A stretch of DNA of 64,000 bases from Skeletonema tropicum. Its lineage: Eukaryota > Bacillariophyta > Thalassiosirophyceae > Thalassiosirales > Thalassiosiraceae. Below are positions 10,130-21,339 of this stretch, piece after piece. Location of the stretch: the NCBI GenBank assembly GCA_037178625.1, contig CM074142.1, positions 930,001-994,000 of the forward strand, in the 5' to 3' direction. The notes beneath the pieces were generated by a model. The model saw only the letters and a list, made by a program, of their open reading frames with translations. It was not told the DNA's origin and did no database searches. The position numbers were made by a program, and so were the translations under genes. Each line of letters begins with the position of its first letter. Within the stretch, counting starts at the first letter, position 1.

Positions 10130-13010
10130 CTATTGTTCAACCTTTTCTTCTGCTGGGTCGATCACATCAGCAAGGCGATTGTTCACGTCTGACAACTGCT
10201 TTCGCGCATCTTCAGGTAAGACTGGTGAATTCATTGCTCTGTAGGCAGCGCGACGGAAGAGGCCAGCTCCAACCTTCCTTCCTAATACACCCACACCAGG
10301 TAGGAGTTCGAGCACAAAGTCTCTTGTTTCCGTGTCTGAGACAATTTGTTGAAGAGCAGGAGTGATGTCGGGCGTCGATGGAATGATGGATGCCCCGTCA
10401 CTCAAGTTTTGAGCCAGGGCACTACGCAAACTGGTGTTGTCTAAGCGTGCGCCAATTACTTCTCGTAGTTCATCCGCAGTTGTGAGGATTCTTTCGTCCT
10501 CGGCGGTTGCATACAATAAGTCATCAACAAGTTGTGGTAACAGAGCAGGTTGGTCAATAATGGCCTTCTTTACTTCCTCAGGAAGAAGCGAAGCCAGTTG
10601 CTCAGACTGCTCAACTGCATCTTTTGGTGCACGAAGGGATGAAGCAATTGCTTTGGCAACTGCACTCTCAACGAAGGCCTGTCTCAAAAGAGATCTAGTT
10701 GTTGCGTCTCCAAATTTAGCCACCTCTTCTACTAGGATATCTTGCAATGTCGAACCTTCCTTGTCCAAAAGAAGCTTCGCAAACTCTTGAGCAGCTGCAG
10801 TCCTTCCAGCACCATCGCGATCTACGGTTGCTGTGGCGGCAGTATACGAAGCAAAGTTATCCGTCATCTCAATCAACTTCTTTGGTGACAAGCCATTCTT
10901 TGGTGCGGCACCAACACCTTCCTTCACAGCTGCAAGTCCTCCGGAATAATTTTCACTTTCCGACAACCCAAGCATTGCGCGGAGGGCAGCTTTGGCTCGT
11001 GGGCTCTTGTCAGTAAACAATCTCCCTGATAGATAAGGATAACATTCTTGCACGATGGCGTAGTTCTCATCAATAGACAAACCAATTCCTTCTAAAGTCG
11101 AGAAAGCTCTCGCCACATAAAGTACATACGGTGGCAATGCAAACAACTCTCTGTTCCTCCTAGACATCTCCTCCATTACATTCGTGACACCCTTCACATC
11201 CACGCCCTCGGATGCCAGTTGTGCCTCCATTCGCTCCAACATATCAGCTCTAGCGGCATCCCTAAGCTCAGTATCAGATAGGTCAGCTCCGTACCTTTCC
11301 TTAAACTCCTCTTTAACACGCTCCTGTATCTTCGCTGGTCCACCTCCCTGACTTAGTTGGCGGAAGGCAAATGATAGTCCCTCTGTGATACCACTACTTT
11401 GTAATCTTTCAAGGCTTACATCAGCTGGAGAGAAACCAAGATTGATGAAATCCTGTGGAATGGAGTCGTAGTCCTCAGTGTTGATGTGGGCAATGAATTC
11501 GAGGAGGGCATATTGCAAATCGTTGGGTACTGCCAGGGTCATGCCCCAATCTAAGATACAGAGTTTCCCATCAGTAGTGCGTAGTAAGTTACCGGGGTGT
11601 CTGTAATAGATGATCAAAAAGGATTGGAGTGAGTAAACACAAAATGAAGCATACGACATTGGACAAACATAATAATATCGATACGTACGGGTCGCAATGT
11701 AACACTCCAGTGTCTAGGAGCATAGTCAGATAAGCATTGATAGCCACTCCACACAACCTCGGCACATCCGAACTAGCATCCCTATCTAATCTCGTACCCT
11801 CCACCCATTCAGTAACCAATACCTTATCCCGAACCAAATCTTCCACCACGGCGGGAGCACATACCGCATCCAACTTCCTCATCCTCATCGCCTCTTCAAA
11901 TTGAACCGTATTGCGTGCTTCCAACCTATAATCAGTCTCTGCAACAAATCCTCTTCCCCATTCATCAACCAATGAAACTGCCGTGTCAATATCTTCCTGT
12001 GTCGTCGGTTGTCGATTCACAGCATTTTGCAACTTGGTCTGAATTGGAGTCAACAGTCTCAACACATACAAATCCAATGCAATTTCACCCAAAATCCCAG
12101 GACGTTGAACCTTCACCGCAACATCCTTTTGACTCTCCTTCAAGGTACCCCGATACACCTGTCCAATCGAAGCACTCGCGACGGGTTCCTCACTCAACTT
12201 TTCAAACAAGGAATTAAAATCCCGTACACCCAATTCTCGCTTGAGCACCTCACGTGCCTCGGCACTGTCAAATGGTGGGACTGCATCCTGCAACGCTCGT
12301 AGTTCCAATGCATAAACCTCTGGCAATAAATCAGTACGGATCGAAAGCGCTTGACCCAACTTGATGAAGGTGGGACCCAGTTGTTGACACAGCACCAATG
12401 ACTCCTTGGCACGTTGGGGTTCATTCTTACGTAGGGCAGTATATTCTTCATCACGGAATAGTTTGCCGAGAATGAGCCAATCGAATAAGAGACCAGTGTT
12501 GAATACGGCTGTGAGGGATGCGAGGCGTAGTAGGCGTTTGAGTACCATGAAGGGACGCTGGGCGTAGAATTCCTCTGCTGCTATGGGATCATAGGTGTTA
12601 GAACCTGGTTCGTACGGGGTTTGACTGTAGTCATCTGGTGAGTTGAGCCAGGAGAGGAACAATGATCCACTTGTGAAGAGTGCAATGGCGGCTACTTGGA
12701 AGATGGCTTCCGGTGAGTTCAGAAGGGATGGGAGGGAGTCGATTGCCGATTGTACTTCGGTGGAGGTAGAGAGGTGAATTCCGTCTTTGGCGATGTCTGA
12801 TAGAATTGACTCGATGGAGGAGGAAGATAGTGTGGTGGGAATATTTTCGGTGAGTGTCTTTGCAGCATCGTTGAGCGTATCCGCAAATGAATTCAATTCT
12901 TGGAGGGGAGCTGTCGTCCGGCGGCTGCTGCTGCTGCTTGTGGGTGGAATAAATGCATTGGTTTGTACGATGAGCAGAAGCGCTGCTACTGCTGTTCTTT
13001 TGAATATCAT
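10130..13010 (-). CDS. ABC1/UbiB-family atypical kinase, plastid-targeted
   Basis: Two exons, complement(11689-13010 and 10130-11600), separated by an 88-nt GT-AG intron; joining restores the motif HCDPHPGNLL. The protein has 930 residues. Hallmarks in order: KLGQALSIRTDLLPE (KxGQ motif), ASASIGQVYRG (Ala-rich nucleotide loop), VAVKVQRPG (lysine), HCDPHPGN (catalytic loop) and LDWGM (metal-binding DFG equivalent). A hydrophobic signal peptide (AVAALLLIVQTNAFIPP) with Phe just after the predicted cleavage site fits the ASAFAP-type bipartite presequence of diatom plastid proteins. A hydrophobic stretch near residue 110 may be a membrane segment. Plastid ABC1K proteins act in plastoglobules and prenyl-lipid metabolism; the exact member is unknown. 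The long C-terminal helical region is typical of plastid members. Confidence 0.88.
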
Positions 13011-14430
13011 GGTTGTTATGTCGCTACTTCTACTCTAATGTACTCCGATAGTTTGTTGAGATGAGTTGTCCACGCCTCGTGAGGTATTCTACTTCCTTCG
13101 ACGATTTGAGCTGCTATCTGCTTCGTTGGAACAACAGCTGTTGTTTTCTGACTACGGCACAGATGTGTTGGTGAAATGGTTGTATGTACTCATGTGGTTG
13201 GCGGCATACATACTTCATGTAGGGAGTGAGTCACAAAGTCAAAGTGGAAGGAGTTGAAGAACACTCATTTTTTTATTTTTTTTTTTTTTTTCTAAGATAA
13301 ATAAGTGATTAGTTTAGGATGGTATTCAGGAGCTGTTTACTGGGCAAGCTGGATCTGAACTTGCCCATTTTAGGTAATAAGAGGAGTGCAGTCTAGGTAT
13401 CTCTAGTTCAGTGGCAAGTCCGCACTCCTCTTGTCACCTGTGCTAGGTGATGGTATGTTCCTCCTCCCTCCTACTCTCAACTGCCTCTCGACAGGTGAGA
13501 GTGAGAGTCCTCACTCAACCTCTGCCACCGCAGGGGTGGGGGAGAGTGCTTCGGTGGCGCAGCGGTGGTGGAGCGCGCCAAATTTCATTGCACCTTCTCA
13601 CCTACATAGCCATTTCGTGGTATTTCAGCTTAATAGTATAATATTGGTTAAGTAACTTAGGTCGCAATAGAAAGGAGAGACACTCTTTATCTAGTCTGTA
13701 GCTCTCTGTCTCTCTCTGTCCCTCTCTGTCTCTCTCCAAAATAGAATCATCCCTGCTCAGCCCGTCTTGGCTACAATGGAAATACATTTCAGCTGGGAAT
13801 ACAGTCCCATTCAAAGTCCACTTGTTTGCCTCGGGACTTCTTCTTTTGATTGATGCAACACAGAGTCCAACTCAGAATATATAATCTCTACGAAAAAATC
13901 TTTCACATTGACACTCATCAGTTTCATAGGTTAAAGACATTTGCTGAGAAGAAAAAGAAAGAACGATGTGCAGTCGCTACTTGTAACAGTGATGAGTAAA
14001 TGAGTAAGCCAGCCCAAGCTCAAGCCCTCTCAAACAAAGATAGGTGTACCTTTCAAAACCTCTAAGCCTTCTTCACAAAGGCATCTTTAATACATATTCT
14101 TCATACATAGAATCTTCATGCCTTGAGAGAAGGCAATTATACAGAGAGATAGTTTGTCAGTTGTAAAAGCACTTCCAGATCCAGGAAGGCTTCTGATCAG
14201 ATTTGTTGTGGTACTAACATTCACATAGGAACTAGTATAAGGAATTGCGGGATCGGGCAAATCGCCGCCCAACGTTCCCGTTCCCGTTCGTTCCCGCCTT
14301 CCAAAATCACGCCACCTCCTGCCTCCGCGCGCCGCCTTGATCTGCCTCTATCATTCACCTTGATTCAGCAGTCATAAAATACCCACAGCTAATAAGATCA
14401 TCACGAACAAAATACTAATATAAAGCAACC
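13011..14430. other. Intergenic region between divergent ABC1K and SKP1
   Basis: A 1.4-kb stretch with no convincing gene. It contains a poly-T run near 13268-13292, a perfect inverted repeat at 13379-13433 (AAGAGGAGTGC / GCACTCCTCTT) and a CT-rich microsatellite at about 13700-13738. Both promoters must lie here because the genes diverge. Confidence 0.6.
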
Positions 14431-15482
14431 ATGGAAGTCGAATCAGGAACAGTCAACTTGGTAAGTCGCAATGAACCGAATATTATGCGACAGTAATGTA
14501 AAGTTCGGAGCGGTCGTGTGTCCGTGCGTCGGAATTTTTACGCATTGGAAATCCCTCCCCGGGATCGCCTGTGGTGCACGATTTGCCATCCCCCGTAAAT
14601 GACGGGGATGATCTCCCCTCATTGCTCGTCGTTGAATATGAATGGTGGGAGGAGGATAAGGATCGCCTCATTCTCAGGACGGAGTGGGGCGACGGTGGGA
14701 TTATTATTTATTGTAGGATTTTTTCCCACACGCCAGGCCGGTCAATCATGTCACCACGAGGGGGGATGATCAGGAGTGGGGGGCGGGTAAATAATGCTTT
14801 GATTGATCCATGAGGAACGCCTCGAACGAATATTATTTTCTTTACCTGTAACAGATTTTTAATGCAATCAAGCTCCTCTCGACGGCGATCTACTCTCCTC
14901 CGTGATGGGTGGCGATACTATTTTTCTGGAGGAAGATACCTCCATTTTCACTGTCCTTTTTCACCATACTCACATCCTACGCCTTCTTCCTTTCACTAAT
15001 ACCAATAGGTCTCAAAGGAGGGAGACTCATTCCCCGTAGACACCGATGTAGCCCGCATGTCCGAACTCGTCAAGGGCATGCTCGAAGATGACGGTGCCGA
15101 TGACGAAGAGACCACAGAAATCCCCCTCCCCAACGTCAAGGCCGCCGTCCTCAAAAAGGTTATTGAATTCTGCTCCCACCACAAAAATGAACCAATGACT
15201 GAAATCGAAAAGCCTCTCAAATCTGCAGTTATGGCTGAGGTTGTCCAAAAGTGGTATGCCGACTTTGTCAATGTGGAGCAAGTTCTTTTATTCGAACTTA
15301 TCCTCGCTGCCAATTACATGGATATCAAACCATTGTTAGATTTGACATGTGCCACTGTTGCCAGCATGATCAAGGGCAAGACTCCCGAGGAGATTAGGAA
15401 GACATTCAATATTGCAAATGACTTTTCTCCCGAGGAGGAGGCCCAGGTGAGGGAGGAGAACAAGTGGTGCGAGGAACCTTAG
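14431..15482 (+). CDS. SKP1: SKP1, SCF ubiquitin-ligase adaptor (copy 1)
   Basis: Two exons, 14431-14460 ([10 protein letters not shown]) and 15009-15482, with a 548-nt GT-AG intron in phase 0. The 167-residue product is close to the usual ~160. It starts [15 protein letters not shown], has the acidic loop [18 protein letters not shown], and ends [20 protein letters not shown]...EENKWCEEP, the conserved F-box-binding C-terminus of Skp1. It links F-box proteins to cullin-1 in SCF E3 ligases. A nearly identical second copy lies at 61879-62923 on the other strand. The tiny first exon is easily missed, but its sequence is conserved between the two copies, which supports it. Confidence 0.93.
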
Positions 15483-16330
15483 GTGTAATGTGCACTTTTC
15501 AGTGTATGTGTAGCTAGCTATTGGTGTTTTCTGTCCAGATTGTTTTCATATCATCTGGAATGGGGATGTTTGCTAGCATGTTGTCCAACCTCTATAGCAT
15601 ATTTAGAGAAGAAAATTCATTCGTCTTGCACGATTGAGGAAGCTTTTTCACAGTGGATTTTGGTAGTCATGTCCTCTATGGTATCGAGAAGTAGTCCCAG
15701 TTGTGCATAATAATTCATTTTTCCAAATCAAATGACTTCTTCTTTTTCATACGATTAGAGAAACATTGCAATTGCAAGAGATGAAGATGTTATCTTGCTC
15801 TCTTGTCGCTATGTACTTATATTTTTCGCTGCCTCTTAGTTACTCCTTTTCTCGTGCCTGCGGCGAACTCCAAGCTCCTTGGGTGCACATGCCTCACTTC
15901 GGCTACTCTAGAAGTATGTAGATGGACATGGGAGATCACTGGAGAAAAAGATAGATGGCACAAGAGAGAAGGACCACGTTGTGTCCTCTAGAGAGAGAGA
16001 GTATTACATACTTTCCACTTATGCTACGACGAGTCTTAGTTTTGCGAAACTGAAGACTCCTGATCTCTGCAATTGTCAATATAGACTTTTGTCTGAAAAC
16101 ATTCCAGCAGATATGCGAGCAGCTTTTGCCATGCACTGAAGACGTGCTGTGGTCAAGCAAGCAAAGCAGATTTCCGTTAATTTTTTGTTATGGTGTGAGT
16201 CGTGCTATAGCTATAGACTTATCTCTAGAGGTGCACGCTACTATACGCAACATGAGTGGACGAGAGTCGTAGATTGATGAGTGTTTGGATGAAAAGGCGT
16301 TGTCCACTTAGGTAAAGATGATTATAGTTA

Positions 16331-16478
16331 GGAAAACGACGTTTGGGGGTGCGATCTGGGAAATAATAGCTACTGCAGCACATGCTCGTTATCACTTAGC
16401 ATAGATAATGTCGCCTCTTGAGGGCCCACCAGACGTACTTTAAAATTTCTGTTACATACATAGGAAAACGACGTTTGC
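16331..16478 (+). mobile_element. 5'-truncated SINE-like copy with long target duplication
   Basis: A 17-bp direct repeat TAGGAAAACGACGTTTG stands at both sides (about 16330-16346 and 16461-16477). Between them are GTGCGATCTGGGAAA, then GATAATGTCGCC, GAGGGCC and ACGTACTTTAAAATTTC. The same blocks occur in the same order in the tRNA-headed repeat at 50589-50890 and 55414-55712. The tRNA-like head is missing here, so the copy is 5' truncated. A long duplication with 5' truncation is typical of LINE-driven target-primed integration. Confidence 0.7.
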
Positions 16479-16507
16479 AATTATTACTTTGTTACGCATG
16501 ACTTCAC

Positions 16508-16552
16508 GCTCTCTCTCTATATATATAGAGAGAGAGAGAGGTGAGAGAGAGA
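16508..16552. repeat. Palindromic dinucleotide microsatellite
   Basis: CT repeats, then TA repeats, then GA repeats, forming an almost perfect hairpin followed by more GA units. Confidence 0.85.
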
Positions 16553-16707
16553 GGTGTCTTCCCCGAGTCCGGAGGTGGACGGAGCTCGACAGAGATCTTT
16601 TATGCAAAACATCACCTGAGCTCATGCAAAAAGCACTCGATAACAAAAAACCGAACACCAACTTTCCTACTCTAACTTTCCTACTCAACACCAGCCCCGA
16701 CCACTAC

Positions 16708-17604
16708 TTAAGCCATAATGCTGGCACATGACTTAGTCTCCGAGTCGCAAACAAGGCCAGGATCACAATCGACTGTTTCATCACAGGGGAAGCCAGCATG
16801 GCTTGTAACTCCAGTCCCAGTGATAGTGTAGAAGCTGCCATCCGAGTTGGGAGCAATGATGACAGGTCCACTCAAGGTTGAAATCTCAGCAGAGGGAAGC
16901 TCGGGGTTACGGAAATCATACGCAGCCTTATGTCCAGTTGGAAGAGGACAGAACGCATAGTCGGTAATACGTCCATCTTTGAAAGTACGAGACATGTGCA
17001 CAGTACGATCGGCCTTGCATTCCATAACCATCAATTTCCCCTGATTCACATCCAACTCGAGGAAAGAATCCACGGCATCTTCTGTGTCAAGTGTGAAGGC
17101 TTCAGTATGTTCAGCAGTAGTCTGCACCCCCAGCGTATTCCCCTCCATGTTCTTCAAGTCGCCTTCACTTGCCACAGTATCTTTGGACAAGTAAGCTGCT
17201 GCAAAGCTCGTAGCAAGGTTGGACAATGCCAAGACAACGATGATGACGAAGAAGGATGCAGCGATCTTTTTGAACTTCCAGAGCGATTTCTGTGTCTGGA
17301 GGTGATCCATCATGAGCGAATGGATCTGTTTCATGTCGAGTTCATCGCCACCGGCTGCCATGTTCTTGAGCGCAAGTTCAGCATCGTCGAGGACTTGTAA
17401 GCAGGGCAAGAGAAAGAGAAGGAGGATATTGTGAGAGAGTGGAGTTATGATAATGATATTCATATGAAATTCTTCTTTGAATGTGTCAGCCAGAAAAGAC
17501 CAGCGTAATTGAAAGCTTGTGAACTCACCTCCATCTCCGTCGAGGTCCCACCTCTGACTCGCCTCTGATTTGGGGATGTGGCGTACAGGTGAAGTTGCAG
17601 TCAT
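16708..17604 (-). CDS. EF-hand, single-pass membrane protein of unknown function
   Basis: Two exons, complement(17529-17604 and 16708-17393), with a 135-nt GT-AG intron. Joining gives the loop DLDGDGVLDDAE, a textbook 12-residue EF-hand calcium site that is broken without splicing, which supports the model. The product is 253 residues. A membrane segment follows (IAASFFVIIVVLALSNLATS), then a ~150-residue likely lumenal or extracellular domain. It ends with a Cys-rich tail, CDETVDCDPGLVCDSETKSC, probably disulfide-bonded. No signal peptide is seen, so type II topology is likely. A calcium sensor at a membrane is plausible, but no function can be assigned. Confidence 0.72.
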   Translation of the reverse strand: MTATSPVRHIPKSEASQRWDLDGDGGEFTSFQLRWSFLADTFKEEFHMNIIIITPLSHNILLLFLLPCLQVLDDAELALKNMAAGGDELDMKQIHSLMMDHLQTQKSLWKFKKIAASFFVIIVVLALSNLATSFAAAYLSKDTVASEGDLKNMEGNTLGVQTTAEHTEAFTLDTEDAVDSFLELDVNQGKLMVMECKADRTVHMSRTFKDGRITDYAFCPLPTGHKAAYDFRNPELPSAEISTLSGPVIIAPNSDGSFYTITGTGVTSHAGFPCDETVDCDPGLVCDSETKSCASIMA

Positions 17605-17783
17605 GGTTCTTCTTGCTGGTATGTAATCGTTGTTGTAGTCGTAACTTTGAATGAATGGGGCTTTAGGTTATTTGTGTCCGTCGCTTTTAAAGTAATAGGT
17701 ATTGTAGCTAGGTTATTTCTGTTGAGAGGTGGTTCCCGTGGTTGTACCTTTTGCCGTTCATTGGAGAAGAGGTACCTACAGTG

Positions 17784-17963
17784 AACGAACTAAACCCCCC
17801 TTCTCGGCTTAGACCCCCCCTCCAAATCACGCCTAGCAATATTTAGACCCCCCTCGTGGTTTCTTCTAGCAATATAAGAAGGGAATTAGTATGTGAGTAA
17901 AGCGAACGTTAGACCCCCCTAGAACAGACTAGCCAAAATTTTGACCCCCGCCCCGGGGGTTAG
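17784..17963. repeat. Short C-rich inverted repeat, possible MITE
   Basis: CGAACTAAACCCCC at the left end is mirrored by GGGGGTTAGTTCG at the right. Between them AGACCCCCC recurs several times. Length ~170 bp; no target duplication identified. Confidence 0.4.
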
Positions 17964-18339
17964 TTCGGGAGGTTCTCCTAGAAGAGAGGTCTCTCCTCCA
18001 CCTCATCCTACACACGACTTATACATAGGAATAAATACTTGATCAAGATTCCGTCAGATTTCTGAAGACTCTAAGGTCAGAGTTCGCAGTCGTAACTCCG
18101 GTACCCTTCTATCTCTTCTCCCTCCATGCTTCTCCCCTCGAATAGTTTCAATTAATCGATTCCCAATTATCAGGCTCCAGGTGGCAGTCAATTTGAGCCC
18201 CAAATTTTTTGCGCGCGGCGCAATAAGTCAAAGTGCAAAGAATGAAACACCGTCATCGTTCTTCCTCTTTGAAGCTTCATCTCTCCGCTAATTATCGACC
18301 CATCGCAACAATACGTAGCAACAGCAACAAATAAAGTTG

Positions 18340-20864
18340 ATGAAAGCATCGCCTCTGAGGACTGCTACAAAAGTAATCGCTCTCTTCACACATTCCCTTC
18401 TGAATCGCAGCTCTCCACTTATCACGAGCAAAATAACTGCCTTTCGTCCATATTCTTTGACGACAGCCACATCAACATCAGTAGCAACATCATCATCCGT
18501 CAATAATTACTATTGCTCAGGAACAAACTCGACAATTTTAAATCAACGAGTATCAGTGACATCAAACGCCACTGAATTACAACAATCCAATAATTCTACG
18601 AATATTAGTATCAACAGAAATATGAGCGAAGTACAATCTATGCAGCGTGGCCATAATGGTCGTATAGAAGAGGCATTTGCCCAAGCCAAGGAACGTGGGG
18701 AGGCTGCGTTCGTTACCTTTTGCACAGCTGGATTCCCTGTGAAGGAAGGTGAGTAGAGATGCACTAATTTATTGTTATGACAGCCTTTATATCATGTGCA
18801 TCAAAAACTTGTGTGATTCTGCATGTGTGCTCATACCATCCACTTTGTTCCTACTACATCTACTGTTACCAATATTAACTCTCAAATCTATCAGACACCC
18901 CCGCCATCCTCATGGCCATGCAAGAGGGAGGAGCCTCCATCATCGAGCTCGGCATCCCCTACACCGATCCCCAAGCCGACGGCACCACCATCCAACAAAC
19001 AAATCAGGTAGCCATCAAGGCGGGAACCTCCAACATCATGCAATGTCTCGAAATGGTCAAACAGGCCCGATCACAAGGCCTCACAGTCCCCGTAGTACTC
19101 ATGGGATACTACAACCCCTTCTTCCAATTCGGAATTGAAAACATGTGCGCCAAAGCCAAAGAATATGGTGCTGATGGATTCATCGTTGTCGATTTGCCCC
19201 CCGAGGAGGGTGCCACTTTGGCGAAATGTTGTAATAAGTTTGGATTGTCAAATATCCCCCTCATTGCACCTACCACTACTGATGCACGTATTGAACATTT
19301 GGCACAGACGGCTAGTACGTTTATTTATTGTGTTAGTACGACGGGTGTTACCGGGGCACGAAGTGAGTTGCCCTCGGATCTTGGTGACTTCGTTCAACGT
19401 GTACGTGCCAAGACTGGTCTGCCATTGGCAGTTGGATTTGGTATCTCCACCCCCGAGATGGTAAATAGCGTTGCCAACATTGGTGATGGTGTCGTGGTGG
19501 GTAGTGCTATTTTGAAGGCCGTGCAAGCTGCCGGGAATTCACAGGCGGAGAGAGTTGAGGCAGTTAAGAGTATCGTCTCCAATTTGGTAACGGGATGTAA
19601 GCAGGGCAGTGCTCCTTCGAACCAAGCCCAGATTTTGGGGCGTAAGCCTGATGATGATGTGGCCGACCAAATTGCTGCTTTGAACATTAACAAACGATTC
19701 GGTAAGTTTGGTGGACAGTTCATTCCCGAGACTTTATCTGAGGCGTTCAGAGAGATTGAGGAGGAATACGAGAAGATTAAGGACGATCCTGATTTCTTGG
19801 CTGAGTTGGATGTGTACCGACGTGACTTTGTGGGAGGACCCACCCCGCTTCACAAGGCGGATCGTCTCACTGAGATGTGTGGTGGAGCCACTATTTGGTT
19901 GAAGAGGGAGGATTTGGCTCATACTGGAGCACACAAAATCAACAATGCCATTGGTCAGGCGATTTTGGCGAAGAAGATTGGTAAGCCTCGTATCATCGCC
20001 GAGACTGGTGCCGGGCAGCATGGTGTAGCGACCGCGACGGTGTGCGCCAAACTTGGATTGGACTGTACTGTGTACATGGGTGCCGTTGATTGCGAGCGTC
20101 AAAAGTTGAATGTATTCCGTATGAACACTTTGGGTGCCAAGGTCGTGCCCGTGAAAGAGGGGCAGGCCACATTAAAGGATGCCATTAATGAAGCCATGAG
20201 AGATTGGGTAACCAACGTGCGTGATACTCACTATCTTATTGGTTCGGCTGTTGGACCCCACCCCTTCCCAACCATCGTCCGAGACTTCCAATCTGTCATG
20301 GGAAGTGAGATGAGGGCACAAATGCTCGAGAAGGCTGGAAAGCTCCCTGACGTTGTTGTTGCCTGTGTGGGAGGTGGATCCAATGCCATTGGAGCATTCT
20401 ACCCATTTGTTGAGGATAAGACTGTTGAGTTGCACGGAGTTGAGGCGGCTGGACACGGTATTGATAAGGACACACAACACTGTGCTACACTCACAAAGGG
20501 TACGCCTGGTGTTCTCCAGGGTGCATTCACGTACGTCATCCAAGAGGAGAGTGGTCAGACTCTTAACACCCACAGTGTCAGCGCTGGATTGGATTACCCT
20601 GGTGTTGGACCTGAGCACGCTTTCTTGAAGGACAGTGGAAGGGCGAAGTACAATGCCGTCACTGATGACGAAGCCCTGGAGGGATTCAAGATGATGTGTG
20701 AGTATGAGGGTATCATCCCCGCTCTTGAGACTAGTCACGCCATTTACTACGCTATCCAATTGGCAAAGACTTTGCCTAAGGATAAGGATATTGTCATCAA
20801 TATGAGTGGACGCGGGGACAAGGATATGCCACAGGTTGCAAGAATCATGGGAGTGGAGGTTTAA
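18340..20864 (+). CDS. TRP5: Bifunctional tryptophan synthase, alpha-beta fusion
   Basis: Two exons, 18340-18748 and 18895-20864, with a 146-nt GT-AG intron; the joined product is 792 residues. The alpha part has [10 protein letters not shown], the catalytic Glu in [15 protein letters not shown] and [10 protein letters not shown]. The beta part starts near [12 protein letters not shown] and has [10 protein letters not shown] (PLP lysine), [20 protein letters not shown] (phosphate clamp) and SGRGDKD. Together they convert indole-3-glycerol phosphate and serine to tryptophan, channelling indole. The alpha-beta order matches fungal TRP5 and stramenopile fusions. The first ~94 residues are Ser/Thr-rich and precede the normal alpha start; translation could instead begin at the ATG at 18622 (MSEVQSM). 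The N-terminus could be organelle-targeting; this is unresolved. Confidence 0.93.
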
Positions 20865-21339
20865 TTAGATTCATTTGCTGAGTTGAAGTGGGATCTTAAT
20901 TGTTAGAATCATATATTGAAGGCTCTTACTTAAGTAGTACGATGACATGCATGCATCCCTAGCCTGATGTAATACGAGTGATAGAGTAATCGTCAAGTTG
21001 AAATACTGTCTGTAGACAAGTCATTCACTTACTGAGAAAGAGAGTAAACATCATCCTTTAATCGCGCAGACTCTTTCTCTTTGTTCTGCAACAACAGTGG
21101 CAGTGGTTCTTCCGCTTCATATCAAATAGATCCTAAATCCTTCGATGCTGACGTATCATAGAACGACCGAAGGAGCGTTTCTACTGGATTCAAGCACGAT
21201 AACATAAAAACATAATAATCCATAGTAACGATCAGCCACCAATCGGCCAATAGTAGTACGGCTATATATTTCAGCGGCAGCAATGTGGACCATGCTTTGA
21301 TCATTTGAGTCGTGACGACAAATTTAGATTAATTTACCC
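20865..21339. other. Intergenic region downstream of tryptophan synthase
   Basis: Nothing recognised in this 475-bp stretch before the first mobile element of the transposon-rich zone. Confidence 0.5.

Larger units (their letters stand above)
15483..16707. other. Intergenic region with SINE fragment
   Basis: No gene recognised between SKP1 and the convergent EF-hand membrane protein gene. A tract at 16166-16186 (AGATTTCCGTTAATTTTTTG) matches the 3' end of the SINE-like repeat found elsewhere in the window; a longer copy with target duplications is at 16331-16478. A palindromic CT/TA/GA microsatellite lies at 16508-16552. Confidence 0.6.

Noticed and set aside
19394..20759. Long minus-strand frames opposite tryptophan synthase
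   Set aside because: They are antisense shadows of a strongly conserved coding sequence and have no recognisable features.
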